Source: PALSA-612 sp046729255 (GTDB lineage: Bacteria; Actinomycetota; Thermoleophilia; Gaiellales; Gaiellaceae). Taken from it: a stretch of 64,000 bases of DNA. The position numbers and the translations under genes are program-made. The first letter of the stretch is position 1, and every line of letters begins with the position of its first letter. The DNA lies in assembly GCA_046729255.1 (NCBI GenBank), contig JBKPGF010000013.1:1-64000 (forward strand). Reading direction: 5' to 3'. Shown piece by piece: positions 24,602-34,938 of this stretch. The notes below the pieces were generated by a model. The model worked only from the letters and a program-made list of their open reading frames with translations, did not search any database and was not told the origin of the DNA.

Positions 24602-25537
24602 CTAACCCTGGGCGAGGTATTCGAAGACACTCTCGAGCGAGTCGTCGAGCGGCTCGACGCGCAGCAGGCGGATGTCGAGCTGCTGCGCGACGTGTGGCAC
24701 CGACCGCTGAAGGAGAGAGACGTCGCGGCTGCGCACGCGGAGTCGTCCTTCACCGTCGATCTCGACCGACTCCACCGCCGCCGCGCCCAGCAGCCCGGAG
24801 GCGAGGCGACGCGGGTCGGTGGCGTCGATGCGCACGACGAACGGCCTGTCGTTCAGCTGCTGCCGGATGACCCGGAAGTCGCCGCTCGCGGCGAGTTTCC
24901 CGCCCACCATGAGGTGAATGCGGTCGGCGAGCAGCTCGACCTCTTCGAGGATGTGGGAGGAGACGAGAATGGTGCGGCCTTCCGCTGCAAGCCGACGGAT
25001 CACGTCACCGAGGTGGAGGCGCTGCACCGGGTCGGTGCCGGAGAGCGGCTCGTCGAGGAGCAGCAGCGGCGGGTCGTGCGCGAGCGTCGCGGCGAGGCGC
25101 ATCCGCTGCCGCATGCCGCGCGAGTACCCGCGCAACTTCCTGTCGGCCGCCTCCTCGAGCTCGACTGTCGCGATCGCACGTCCCGCGGCAGCACGAGGAT
25201 CGTCGACACCCTGGAGGCGTGCGGCGAGCTCGACGAACTGGCGTCCGGTGAGGAAGTCGTAGACCGACTCGTGCTCGGGCATGTAGCCCATGCGGCGGTA
25301 GAGCGGAGGGTTGTCGCGGGCCGGCTCGCCGAAGACGCTGACCGTCCCCTCAGACGGGGCGATCAGGCCCGCGATCGTGCGGAGGAGGGTCGTCTTGCCG
25401 GCGCCGTTCGGGCCCAAAAGCGCGGTGACGCCCGGCTCCACCACGAGCGACAGGTCGCTGACCGCGACCACGCCGCCGAACCACTTGGAGACGCCGTCCA
25501 CCGCGATCGTCGCGTCGGCCACGCTCGCGTCGGTCAT
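24602..25537 (-). CDS. ABC transporter ATP-binding protein
   Basis: The 311-residue ATPase shows Walker A LLGPNGAGKTTLLRTIAG (about 36-53), the signature YSRGMRQRMRLAATLAHDPP, Walker B LLLLDEPLSGTDP and the switch HILEE. A C-terminal extension of about 85 residues follows the core, as in drug-resistance or CcmA-type ATPases. ATG 25537 overlaps the upstream permease stop (ATGA). It powers one of the two linked exporters. Confidence 0.88.
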   Translation of the reverse strand: MTDASVADATIAVDGVSKWFGGVVAVSDLSLVVEPGVTALLGPNGAGKTTLLRTIAGLIAPSEGTVSVFGEPARDNPPLYRRMGYMPEHESVYDFLTGRQFVELAARLQGVDDPRAAAGRAIATVELEEAADRKLRGYSRGMRQRMRLAATLAHDPPLLLLDEPLSGTDPVQRLHLGDVIRRLAAEGRTILVSSHILEEVELLADRIHLMVGGKLAASGDFRVIRQQLNDRPFVVRIDATDPRRLASGLLGAAAVESVEIDGEGRLRVRSRDVSLLQRSVPHVAQQLDIRLLRVEPLDDSLESVFEYLAQG

Positions 25538-26412
25538 CCGCGCATCACCGGCGTCGTGCGTCGCAGGAGCCACGCGCCGAGCACGAGCGTCAGTCCGACG
25601 AGCCAGACCGTCGAGACCCAGCCGGCGACCGGCCGATCGTCGAGCGTGTCCCCGAGGATCCAGTGCGCGGTATCGGTCATCACCTGCGGGAGCGATGCGA
25701 GCGAGAGCACGTCGGCGACGCCGCCTTCGAAGCTGTCCTCGGCGATGCCGCCGATCGCCGAGCCGATGAAGAGCACGGCGAGCGTCGCGATCGCCGCGTA
25801 GGCCCTGCGCGCCGTGAACGACGCCGTGAACAGCGTGAGCGTCGTGAAGGCAGCGGCCACTAGTGTGCCGGCGAGCAGGAAGCGGGGTGGGAGGTCCCAG
25901 TTGTCCTCGAAGAAGGGTCCAGTCTCGCTGGCGTCGAGCACGTTCCAGACGTAGAGCACCGCCTCGGGCACGCAGATGACGGCGGCCGACACGGTGAAGA
26001 ACGCGGCCCACCGTGAGCCCATGTAGTCGCGCGGCGTGATCGGTCGTGCTGCGTAGAGCGACAGCACGCCGTCGCGGCGGTCGGGGCACACGAGGAGCGG
26101 CGCGACGACGGCTGCGAACAGCCCGAGGGGGATGATCGCGTAGTCGAAGTACTCGGCGTACGACGGCAGCTCGAAGTCCTCCGGATCGGTCGGCACCGAT
26201 CCGAGGAACGCGGCCAACACGACGAGCACTGCCATCGGCACGAGCGCGAGCGCGATCAGCAGCCATGGCGCGATCTTCGCCGCGGCACCCCGTCCGAGGC
26301 CGAGCGAGATGCGCAGACCGTCCCGCCAGATGGCCCGCCGCCGTGCCCAGCGGCCGGTGCGTTCGCCTTCGTATCGCTGGTAGCCGAGGTCGAAGATCTC
26401 CGCGGAGCTCAC
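25534..26412 (-). CDS. ABC-2 type exporter permease
   Basis: The 292-residue protein has six predicted spans and a long N-terminal cytoplasmic arm (about 1-45, LGYQRYEGERTGRWARRRAIW). RDYMGSRWAAFFTVSAAVI is a typical cytoplasmic-loop element before a span. Its stop overlaps the next ATPase start (ATGA), and its own start overlaps the first ATPase stop, so it is translated in a coupled run. Its substrate is unknown. Confidence 0.78.
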   Translation of the reverse strand: MSSAEIFDLGYQRYEGERTGRWARRRAIWRDGLRISLGLGRGAAAKIAPWLLIALALVPMAVLVVLAAFLGSVPTDPEDFELPSYAEYFDYAIIPLGLFAAVVAPLLVCPDRRDGVLSLYAARPITPRDYMGSRWAAFFTVSAAVICVPEAVLYVWNVLDASETGPFFEDNWDLPPRFLLAGTLVAAAFTTLTLFTASFTARRAYAAIATLAVLFIGSAIGGIAEDSFEGGVADVLSLASLPQVMTDTAHWILGDTLDDRPVAGWVSTVWLVGLTLVLGAWLLRRTTPVMRG

Positions 26413-27332
26413 GCGGGCTCCTTGTCGCCGTCGGTGCTCCGGACCGGCGAGAACACGTCGGCGAGGGTGTGCCGCTCCGGCGCGAGCCGATAGAGGAGCA
26501 CGTTCGTCTCGACGATCGCGTCGCGGAGCATGTCGTAGTCGTCGCCGGAGACCTGTGCCAGCGTCAACCGGTTGCCGTCTACCTCGGCCTCGAGTCCCCG
26601 GCGCGCGAGCGCGCCGGCGAGCTCCGCGGAGCCCTCGACGACGTCGATCAGGACCGTTTCGGTCTCCTCCGTCAACCTAGCCACGGCCCCGGTGCGCAGT
26701 ACTTTGCCCGCGTCGAGAACGACGACGGCGTCGCACGTCCGCTCGACGTCGCCCATCAGGTGCGTGGAGATGACGATGCTGATGCCGAACTCGCGCCCGA
26801 CGTGGCCGATCAGCTCGAGCATGTCACGCCGGCCCATCGGGTCGAGACCGGCGGTGGGCTCGTCGAGAAACGCGACGATCGGGTCGTGCACGAGCGCCTG
26901 CGCGAGCTTGACCCGCTGCTTCATCCCGGTCGAGTACGTGCCGATCGCGCGGTACCGCTCCTCGAAGAGCCCGACGTGCCGGAGCACGTCCGAGGCTCGT
27001 AACCGCGCCGCCGTTCGAGGCAGCCCGCTTATCTCGCCGAGGTACGCGAGCAGCTCCGCCGCGGAGACCGCGCGCGGCAGGCAATCGTGCTCGGGCGAGT
27101 ATCCGATCCGCGTGCGGTAATCGGGCGACCCGCCTGGATCGACGCCGAGCACCTCGACCGATCCACCGTCCGGTCTCAGCATGCCCAGAAAGAGCTTCAG
27201 AGAGGTCGTCTTGCCCGCGCCGTTCGAACCGAGCAGCCCGGTGACGCCCTCGCCGATCTCGAATGACGCGCCGTCGAGTGCGCGCACCGATCCGAACGAC
27301 TTCGACAGGACGTCCGCTCTGATCAGGGCCAC
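26409..27332 (-). CDS. ABC transporter ATP-binding protein
   Basis: The 307-residue ATPase shows Walker A GLLGSNGAGKTTSLKLFLG, the signature YSTGMKQRVKLAQALVHDP, Walker B IVAFLDEPTAGLDPMG and the switch STHLM. It starts the four-gene ABC run. Its C-terminal domain (about 215-305) is of the regulatory type seen in multidrug ATPases. It probably pairs with the permease at 25534-26412. Confidence 0.88.
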   Translation of the reverse strand: MALIRADVLSKSFGSVRALDGASFEIGEGVTGLLGSNGAGKTTSLKLFLGMLRPDGGSVEVLGVDPGGSPDYRTRIGYSPEHDCLPRAVSAAELLAYLGEISGLPRTAARLRASDVLRHVGLFEERYRAIGTYSTGMKQRVKLAQALVHDPIVAFLDEPTAGLDPMGRRDMLELIGHVGREFGISIVISTHLMGDVERTCDAVVVLDAGKVLRTGAVARLTEETETVLIDVVEGSAELAGALARRGLEAEVDGNRLTLAQVSGDDYDMLRDAIVETNVLLYRLAPERHTLADVFSPVRSTDGDKEPA

Positions 27333-27378
27333 GGCGACGAGCCTAGATGAGCAGCCTCCCTACCAGGGCGGAGGTGTG

Positions 27379-28098
27379 TCAGGCCGACCGGAGCGCCGGC
27401 TCGCGTCCGCGGACGTGGTCGAGGATCGCGTCCAGCAGCTCCCACGAGTGAAGCACGTGCTCGCGCGCGAGCATCCGCGCGCCGCTCGCGGAGCCGGCGG
27501 CGATCGCCTCCCTGATCGCCCGGTGCTCACGGTCGTTCCGCCCGTACAGCTCGTCCAACTCGGCTCGCGCCACCCACGTGATCTGGCCGACGAACGTCCG
27601 TCGCGCGCTTTTCGCAAGACGCTCGAGGTACGGCGACTCGGCGGCCGCGTAGATGACGTCGTGGAACCCGTAGTTCGCGTGCATCCAGTTGACGGCGAGG
27701 GCGTTGTCCTCGACTCCGCTTCGCGCCTTCTTGCGCAGCGCTACTGTCAGCTCGGAGAAGCGAGCCTCGGCTTCGTCAAGCTTGGCCAGCCGCTCGGGCG
27801 TCATCCGCGGGACGGCGAGCTCGGTGGCGAGGCTTTCCAGCTCGGCGCGCACGAGGAACGCCTCGCGGAGCTCGTCCCGCGAAAGCGTGCGAACGCGCAC
27901 GCCGCGGTTCGGTGTGAACGAGACGAGCCCGAGCGCCGACAGCCGCCGCAGCGCCTCCCGGATCGGCGTGCGACTGACACCGAAGCGCTCGGAGAGCTGC
28001 TCCTGCCGCAGAACGCTGCCCGCCTCGATGCGGCCCGAGACGATGTCGTCCTCGAGCGCGAGCGCGATCTCGTCGGCCTTCGTGCCCTCCGCTTCCAT
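27379..28098 (-). CDS. GntR-family regulator (FCD type)
   Basis: The 239-residue protein has an N-terminal winged helix (LEDDIVSGRIEAGSVLRQEQLSERFGVSRTPIREALRRLSALGL) and an all-helical FCD ligand domain. Its metal-binding residues are suggested by FLVRAELESLATELA, NYGFHDVIYAAAESPYL and EHRAIREAIAAGSASGA with C-terminal EH. It is the third gene after aceA and a small ORF and probably controls that operon through the palindromes at 29619-29705, with a carboxylate as ligand. The ligand and the DNA link are inferences. Confidence 0.82.
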   Translation of the reverse strand: MEAEGTKADEIALALEDDIVSGRIEAGSVLRQEQLSERFGVSRTPIREALRRLSALGLVSFTPNRGVRVRTLSRDELREAFLVRAELESLATELAVPRMTPERLAKLDEAEARFSELTVALRKKARSGVEDNALAVNWMHANYGFHDVIYAAAESPYLERLAKSARRTFVGQITWVARAELDELYGRNDREHRAIREAIAAGSASGARMLAREHVLHSWELLDAILDHVRGREPALRSA

Positions 28099-28104
28099 GT
28101 GCTG

Positions 28105-28334
28105 CTACGAGCCCGGCGGCGAGACCACGACGCGCTTGTCGTCCACGTGCATTGGCACGAACGGCAACCCGCGCTCCACCGTCCACGCCTCGACGGCGTG
28201 CTCGACGAGCGCGAAGTCCTCGGCCTTCGCGGTGACGCAGGCGGCGCCAGTGACCTTTGCCTCGATGCCCTTGGCGGACAGCGACTGCGCGAGATCCTCC
28301 GCGTCCGCGCTTCTCGTCAGCTCGATGTCGAACT

Positions 28335-28338
<4 letters not shown>
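28105..28338 (-). CDS. small hypothetical protein in the aceA operon
   Basis: The 77-residue protein, preceded by GGAGGTG, has beta-alpha-beta character (MKFDIELTRSADAEDLAQSL, then KVTGAACVTAKAEDFALVEHAVEAW). Its ATG overlaps the aceA stop (ATGA) and it ends six bases before the gntR start, so the three genes are one operon. No known domain is recognised. It could modulate isocitrate lyase or be a metabolite-binding partner of the regulator, but the sequence does not decide. Confidence 0.6.
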
Positions 28339-29588
<1,250 letters not shown>

Positions 29589-29618
29589 CCTCGTCCTCCT
29601 TAGGTCCCGTGTCGCTCA

Positions 29619-29705
29619 TTTCGGATCCAACATGCGCGATTATACCCCGTCCATCGGGCAATGACACGTGTTTTGGATCCAAATCGAACATTTTCGGATC
29701 CGAAA
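29619..29705. promoter_or_regulatory. three palindromic operators upstream of aceA
   Basis: Three copies of a TTYGGATCCRAA-like palindrome lie at 29619-29630 (TTTCGGATCCAA), 29671-29683 (TTTTGGATCCAAA) and 29691-29705 (TTTTCGGATCCGAAA). The GGATCC cores are centred 52 and 21 bp apart, about five and two helical turns, so bound dimers would lie on one face. The region is between aceA and the 3' end of the cyclase gene and is unusually AT-rich for this genome. GntR-family binding is inferred from the neighbouring regulator. Confidence 0.7.
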
Positions 29706-29711
29706 CGGGAG

Positions 29712-31646
29712 CTACTCGGCGCGGCGGTAGTCCACGGAGGCGATCGGTACCGCCTCGGTGAAGCCCTTGAGCTCAGCGGTACGCGGCTCCGACAGCGCGT
29801 ACGGAATCGATGCCCCGTCGAGGGACTCGGTGGAGACGAGGATCTCGCCGGTGCCTGCCAGGGCACCGATCCGTGCCGCCACGTTCACTCCGCGGCCCGT
29901 GTAGTCGCTTCCCCGCTCGAGTGCCTCGCCGCTGTGGATGCCGATGCGGACCGCGAAGACCTCGTCGTCGGATGCGCGCTGGATGTTCACTGCCGCTTCG
30001 ACCGCAGCGTCGGCGGTGTCGAAGGCGGCGAAGAAGCCATCGCCGGTCTGCTTGATCACGTCCCCGCCCTGTGAGCGGATCGCGTTGCTGAGCAGATCGT
30101 CGTGCTGGTCGAGGACCTTCTTCCACTTGTCGGGACCCAGGGCGTCGAGGAGCTTCGTGGAGTCGACGATGTCCGTGAAGACGAACGTCCGGTGCGTCGC
30201 GGCCGTTTCACCGAGCAGCTCCATCGTCCGCTGAGCGTCGAGCACGGCCCCGAGGCGCTCGAACGTGGTCTTGGCCGACTCGTACTCCGCGTAGGCGCCC
30301 TTGCGATCGCCCTTGTGCTCGTAGGCCATCCCGAGCGCGACGCGCGCCTCGGCGGCTTCGTATGGAGCCCCGACTCGTGTCCAGACTGCGAGCGCGCGGC
30401 GGGCGGCCACCTCGGCGGCCGGCCAGTCTTCTTCAGCCGCTGCGATGCGGGCGAGAGAGACCTGGAGCGGACCGTCGAGCAACGGTGTCCGTTCCCCGCC
30501 CACGCGGAACCGGTCGGTCAGCTTCTCGAGCTCGGAGGCTGCTGCCTTCGCCCTCTCGACGTCGCCGACCGCAAGCGATACCGCCACCTGCGCCGGCAGC
30601 CGCCGTGCACGCGCGAGCGGGTCCTTGCCGTCGTCCCCGAGCGAACGGCCGAGCGCAGCCGCCGCTTCGGCAGCTTGTCCCTGGGCGAGTCGCAGGAGCG
30701 CCTGGCCCGGCTGGGGCTCCCGACCGAGGTCATGGGCTTTGCGGTACGCCTCCTCGGCAGCGTAGAAGTCCCCGCGTCGCCGCCGGATCTCGCCGATCTG
30801 GTAGTAGCCGGCGGCGGTGGTGAACGCGTTGTAGGCCTCGAGCTCGGAGCACGCATCGACAGCCTCGCGCTCCGCCTCGTCCCATTCGCCGCCCAGCCAG
30901 AGAATCTCGGACCGGTGCACCCGACACGCTCCGGGGAAGCCACGGGTCTGCTCGACATCGCACCAACGGTTCGCGGCCTCGGTCCACTGCCGGGCGCGGT
31001 CGAAGTCGCCCACTCCCTGGGCGCCGGTGATCGTCATGCAGTAGACGAGCGTCGAGGAGAACGCATCGAGCTCACCGGTCAACGCCGAGGTGGACGCCTC
31101 GTCGAGCAGCGCCAAGCCCGCGTCCAGCTGTCCCTGGTAGACGAGACTTCTGCCCTCGAGAACCAAGGCCAACGCCTGGAGGTTGGCGTCGCCGAAGCGC
31201 TTGCCCATCTCGAAGGCGCGCTGGGCGTGGGCGATCGCCTCGTCGAATTTGCCCATGATCTCGCCGGCCTGGACCGCCCGGGCCAGTGCCGCCCTCCCGT
31301 GCTCGAGCGACTCCGGCTCGTCCTCGAGGAGGCGCTCGCCTTTCGCGAGCCAACCGCCGAAGAGGGGAAGGTTGCCTTTCGGGAAGTAGTCGAGCGCGAG
31401 CTGTAGCGCGACGTCGGCCGCCTGCGGACGGTTGCCTTCGTCGAGATAGGCCTTGTAGGCACGTTCGCGGGCGGCGAGCGCCTCGGGGTGACGACCGCTC
31501 CAGAATGCCGCCTCGGCGAGCGCCCGCAGGTCGTCCGCAGCGAGCGTGCCGTCCACGTTCGAGAGCAGCTGGTACGCGTCTTCCCAGGCCCTTCGGCGGA
31601 CCGCATCGCGACCCGCTTCGATGGGATCGCCTACGGCACGCACCAT
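29712..31646 (-). CDS. TPR-containing class III adenylate/guanylate cyclase
   Basis: The 644-residue protein, starting at ATG 31646, has about 460 residues of tetratricopeptide-like helices followed by a class III nucleotidyl cyclase domain (about 485-640). The domain shows FTDIVDSTKLLDAL, with the first metal-binding Asp at about 492, GGDVIKQTGDGFFAAFDTA with the second Asp and a Lys, and GRGVNVAARIGALAGTGEI. It should make cAMP or cGMP, with the TPR array acting as sensor. It is divergent from valS. A cAMP-gated transporter candidate lies at 17365-19089. Confidence 0.85.
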   Translation of the reverse strand: MVRAVGDPIEAGRDAVRRRAWEDAYQLLSNVDGTLAADDLRALAEAAFWSGRHPEALAARERAYKAYLDEGNRPQAADVALQLALDYFPKGNLPLFGGWLAKGERLLEDEPESLEHGRAALARAVQAGEIMGKFDEAIAHAQRAFEMGKRFGDANLQALALVLEGRSLVYQGQLDAGLALLDEASTSALTGELDAFSSTLVYCMTITGAQGVGDFDRARQWTEAANRWCDVEQTRGFPGACRVHRSEILWLGGEWDEAEREAVDACSELEAYNAFTTAAGYYQIGEIRRRRGDFYAAEEAYRKAHDLGREPQPGQALLRLAQGQAAEAAAALGRSLGDDGKDPLARARRLPAQVAVSLAVGDVERAKAAASELEKLTDRFRVGGERTPLLDGPLQVSLARIAAAEEDWPAAEVAARRALAVWTRVGAPYEAAEARVALGMAYEHKGDRKGAYAEYESAKTTFERLGAVLDAQRTMELLGETAATHRTFVFTDIVDSTKLLDALGPDKWKKVLDQHDDLLSNAIRSQGGDVIKQTGDGFFAAFDTADAAVEAAVNIQRASDDEVFAVRIGIHSGEALERGSDYTGRGVNVAARIGALAGTGEILVSTESLDGASIPYALSEPRTAELKGFTEAVPIASVDYRRAE

Positions 31647-31691
31647 CTGGGCGCCATTGTGGCAGAAGCCCCCGGTTACCATCGCAGGGGC

Positions 31692-34106
31692 ATGGAGACT
31701 CGGTACGAACCGCGGCAGGTCGAGGAGCGCTGGCAGGAGACGTGGGAGGACGAGGGTCTCTACGCCGCCGAGGTCGACGACCCGCGGCCGACGTTCGTCA
31801 TCGCGTTCCCGCCGCCCAATGTCACGGGCGGGCTGCACATGGGGCATGCGCTCCAGCTCGCGCTCGCCGACGCGCTCGTCCGGTGGCGGCGGATGCAGGG
31901 GTTCAACTGCCTCTTCCAACCGGGGTACGACCACGCCGGCATCGCCACGCAGAGCGTCGTCGAGAAGGAGCTCGAGAAAGAGGGGAAGAGCCGCCACGAC
32001 CTGGGCCGTGATGCGTTCGAGGCGCGGGTATGGGAGTGGCTGCGCCTCTACGGACGGACGATCATGACGCAGTTCCGGCGCATGGGCGCGTCGATGGACT
32101 ACCGGCGCGAGCGCTTCACGATGGACGAGGGCTACGTCCGCGCCGTGCTGAAGTTCTTCGTCCACCTCTGGGAGCGCGGGTGGCTCTACCGCGACTACCG
32201 CATCGTCAACTGGTGCCCCTTTCACCTAAGCGCGCTGTCGGACCTCGAGCTCGACCACGTCGAGGTCGACGACGAGCTCCTCTTCATCCGCTATCCGCTC
32301 GCCGACGGCTCGGGCCACATCCCGATCGCGACCGTGCGCCCCGCGACGATCCTCGCGGACGTCGCCGTTGCCGTGCACCCCGACGACGAGCGGTACCAGG
32401 ACCTCGTCGGCAAGGAGGTCGTCGTCCCCTTCGTCGAGCGGCGTGTGCCGGTGATCGCCGACGAGCGCGTCGAGCCCGAGTTCGGCACCGGGGCGCTCAA
32501 AGTGACGCCGGGTCACGACCCGACGGACTTCGAGATCGGCCGCGCGCACGACCTGCCCGAGCCGATGGTCATCGGCCCCGACGGGCTCATGAACGACGAG
32601 GCCGGTGAGCTGGCCGGGCTCACGCAAGACGAGGCCGGCGCGCGCGTGCTCGCCTGGTGCGAGGAGCGAGGCCAGCTCGAGAGCCGAGAGCCGTACCGCC
32701 ACACGATCGCCGTCTGCGAGCGCTGCGAGAGCCGGATCGAGCCGCTCATCTCGCTCCAGTGGTGGTGCCGCATGGAGGAGCTCGGTGCGCCGGCGATCGA
32801 GGCGCTGCAGACGCGCCGCGTTCGCTACCACCCGGAGTCGCAGCACCGGTTCGCGATCAACTCGCTCGAGCACGCACCCGACTGGAACATCTCGCGCCAG
32901 CTCTGGTGGGGGCATCAGCTTCCCGTCTGGTACTGCCCGGACGGGCACGTCACGGTCGCCGAGACCGAGCCCGAGGCGTGCGCCGAGTGTGGGAAGACCG
33001 AGCTCGAGCGCGACCCCGACGTACTCGACACGTGGTTCTCGTCGGCGCTGTGGCCGTTCGCCACGCTCGGCTGGCCCGACGACACGCCGGAGCTGCGACG
33101 CTTCTACCCCGGTGATCTCAACATCACCGCGCGAGAGATCATCCGTCTCTGGGAGAACCGGATGATCTTCTCCGGCCTGGACCTCTGCGAGCAGATCCCG
33201 TTCTCCGAGGTGATCATCCACTCGACGGTGCTCGCTCCGGACGGCCGGCGCATGTCGAAGTCGCTCGGCAACGGCGTCGACCCGCTCGAGGTAATCGACG
33301 AGTACGGCTCGGACGCGACGCGCTACGGCCTGATGAAGATGTCGTCGCAGCAGGACACGCGGCTGTCGTATGCGGCGATGGACGAGGGCCGCCGGCTCGC
33401 GAACAAGCTCTGGAACGTGTCCCGGCTCATCCTGTCGGCGACCGAAGGCGCGACGCCCGACGTCCGGCCGCGCGATGTCGAAGAGCGCTGGATCCTTGCC
33501 CGCCTCGATCGCGCGCGCGCCGTCGTCGAGGAGAGCCTCCCGCGCTTCGACTTCTCAGAAGTGGCCAACAGCCTGTACCACCTGACCTTCGACGACTTCT
33601 GCGACTGGTACGCGGAGGCGGTCAAGCCGCGGCTCTACGACGGGGACGCCGACGCGCAGGCGACGGCGCTCGCGGCGCTCGAGCGGCTGCTGGCGGTTCT
33701 CCATCCCGTCATGCCGCACGTGACCGAGGAGATCTGGACGCACCTACCCGCGCGCGGGTCACGGCTCATCGCCTGTCCTTGGCCCGCAGCGGACACGCGC
33801 TTCGAGAAGGACGCGGACGCGCTCGAACGCGTGCAGACCGCGGCGACGCTCTACCGGCGGAGCCAGGTGCAGATCGAGCTCTCGGACGACGAACGGCGCA
33901 TCTTCGAGGCGGTCGTCAAGCCCGGCCAAGTGACGCGCGACGGCGGCGCCGAGCGCGAGGTCGAACGGCTACGGAACGAGATCGCCCGCGCCGAAGGCAT
34001 GCTCGCGAACGAGCACTTCACGGAGAACGCGCCGGCGGAGGTCGTCGAAGCCGAGCGGGAGAAGCTCGAGCGCTACCGGCGCGAGCTCGCCGCTCTCGAA
34101 GCCTAG
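31692..34106 (+). CDS. valS: valyl-tRNA synthetase
   Basis: The 804-residue class I synthetase begins at ATG 31692. It has the HIGH-type motif PPPNVTGGLHMGHALQLALADALVRW, an editing domain, and the RMSKSLGNG motif (about 520-528). NWCPFHLSALSDLELDHVE and GGHVTVAETEPEACAECGKTELERDPDVLDTWFSSALWPFATLGWP are typical of ValS. The C-terminal helical arm ends in a Glu/Arg-rich coil. It is preceded by TACCAT at 31677-31682, nine bases before the start, with no ribosome site, so it is probably leaderless. Confidence 0.95.
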   Translation: METRYEPRQVEERWQETWEDEGLYAAEVDDPRPTFVIAFPPPNVTGGLHMGHALQLALADALVRWRRMQGFNCLFQPGYDHAGIATQSVVEKELEKEGKSRHDLGRDAFEARVWEWLRLYGRTIMTQFRRMGASMDYRRERFTMDEGYVRAVLKFFVHLWERGWLYRDYRIVNWCPFHLSALSDLELDHVEVDDELLFIRYPLADGSGHIPIATVRPATILADVAVAVHPDDERYQDLVGKEVVVPFVERRVPVIADERVEPEFGTGALKVTPGHDPTDFEIGRAHDLPEPMVIGPDGLMNDEAGELAGLTQDEAGARVLAWCEERGQLESREPYRHTIAVCERCESRIEPLISLQWWCRMEELGAPAIEALQTRRVRYHPESQHRFAINSLEHAPDWNISRQLWWGHQLPVWYCPDGHVTVAETEPEACAECGKTELERDPDVLDTWFSSALWPFATLGWPDDTPELRRFYPGDLNITAREIIRLWENRMIFSGLDLCEQIPFSEVIIHSTVLAPDGRRMSKSLGNGVDPLEVIDEYGSDATRYGLMKMSSQQDTRLSYAAMDEGRRLANKLWNVSRLILSATEGATPDVRPRDVEERWILARLDRARAVVEESLPRFDFSEVANSLYHLTFDDFCDWYAEAVKPRLYDGDADAQATALAALERLLAVLHPVMPHVTEEIWTHLPARGSRLIACPWPAADTRFEKDADALERVQTAATLYRRSQVQIELSDDERRIFEAVVKPGQVTRDGGAEREVERLRNEIARAEGMLANEHFTENAPAEVVEAEREKLERYRRELAALEA

Positions 34107-34220
34107 GTAGGAAGGCGATATGGAGCCCTCGACGGTCACCGGACGCAGTTCCCTGACCAGGTGTACAAGCCGTCCAAAGGGCTGTTCCGTCTGCGGATGT
34201 ACGAGTCAAGCGACAGCTAA
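34107..34220 (+). other. open frame following the valS stop
   Basis: Directly after the valS stop, and in the same frame, a stop-free run of 37 codons reads like protein (ALDGHRTQFPDQVYKPSKG and FRLRMYESSDS) up to TAA at 34218-34220. It has no usable start codon near the beginning. It may be a remnant of a lost gene, or an extension reached by readthrough of the TAG. It overlaps the end of the hydrolase gene by four bases. Confidence 0.2.
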
Positions 34221-34936
34221 TCGACGCGCTGGAGGAAGCCGAGCACGAGCTTCTTCACGGACGGGATCGCCAGCAGATCGACGCCGTGCCAGGAGCTCGC
34301 GACGAGGCGGAGCTGCTTGTTTTTCGTCGCCGCGGCCTGGTAGAGCGCACGCGTCGCCGCTGCGAAGTCGCCGTCGTCGCGACCCGCGACGAAGAGCGCC
34401 GGAGCCTTGAGCCTCTTCGCTGCTCCGAGCGCGTCGGCGCTCCCGAAGCCCGTCGGCGCCGACAGCTCGACGACACCCTTGACCGCCGGTCGGATGCGCG
34501 GCGCGGCAGCGACCACGCCCGTGCCGCCCATCGAGGCTCCCATGAGCACGATCTTCTTCGCTCCCCGCCGGTGCAGTTCGCCGGCGGCAGCGACCACGTC
34601 TACGTCGGGGCTCGTGTTCGTGATTCCTGACGACGCGCCGTAGCCACGCATGTCGAACACGAGCGCGCGGTACCCCTTCTTCGCGAGCTCTCTCGCGAAC
34701 GGCAGCCACTGACAGCGGTCAGCGCTCGTCGTGTGGGCGAGGACCACACCCGTAGGCCCACGGCCGAGGATATTGCCGGCCAGCCGAACCCCGTCGGCGG
34801 TACGGAAGGTCACAGGCGTCGAGCGATCGGCCGGCCGCACGCACCCGGCACCCTGGGACGGTTGCCCAGAGGCAGTCGTCGCAAGGGCTCCGAGCACGAG
34901 AGCGAGGGCGAGCGCTCCCCGAACCATGCTCGCCAT
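34217..34936 (-). CDS. secreted or membrane-anchored alpha/beta hydrolase
   Basis: The 239-residue precursor from ATG 34936 has an N-terminal signal sequence (hydrophobic core about 5-22). The mature hydrolase domain shows GVVLAHTTSADRCQWLPFARELAKKGYRALVFDMRGYGAS, the nucleophile elbow MGASMGGTG and a histidine near the C-terminus in SSWHGVDLLA. It would act outside the cell; the substrate is unknown. The start lies two bases after the rsgA stop (34939), so they are probably co-transcribed. ATG 34927 is an alternative. Confidence 0.8.
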   Translation of the reverse strand: MASMVRGALALALVLGALATTASGQPSQGAGCVRPADRSTPVTFRTADGVRLAGNILGRGPTGVVLAHTTSADRCQWLPFARELAKKGYRALVFDMRGYGASSGITNTSPDVDVVAAAGELHRRGAKKIVLMGASMGGTGVVAAAPRIRPAVKGVVELSAPTGFGSADALGAAKRLKAPALFVAGRDDGDFAAATRALYQAAATKNKQLRLVASSWHGVDLLAIPSVKKLVLGFLQRVD

Positions 34937-34938
34937 TG

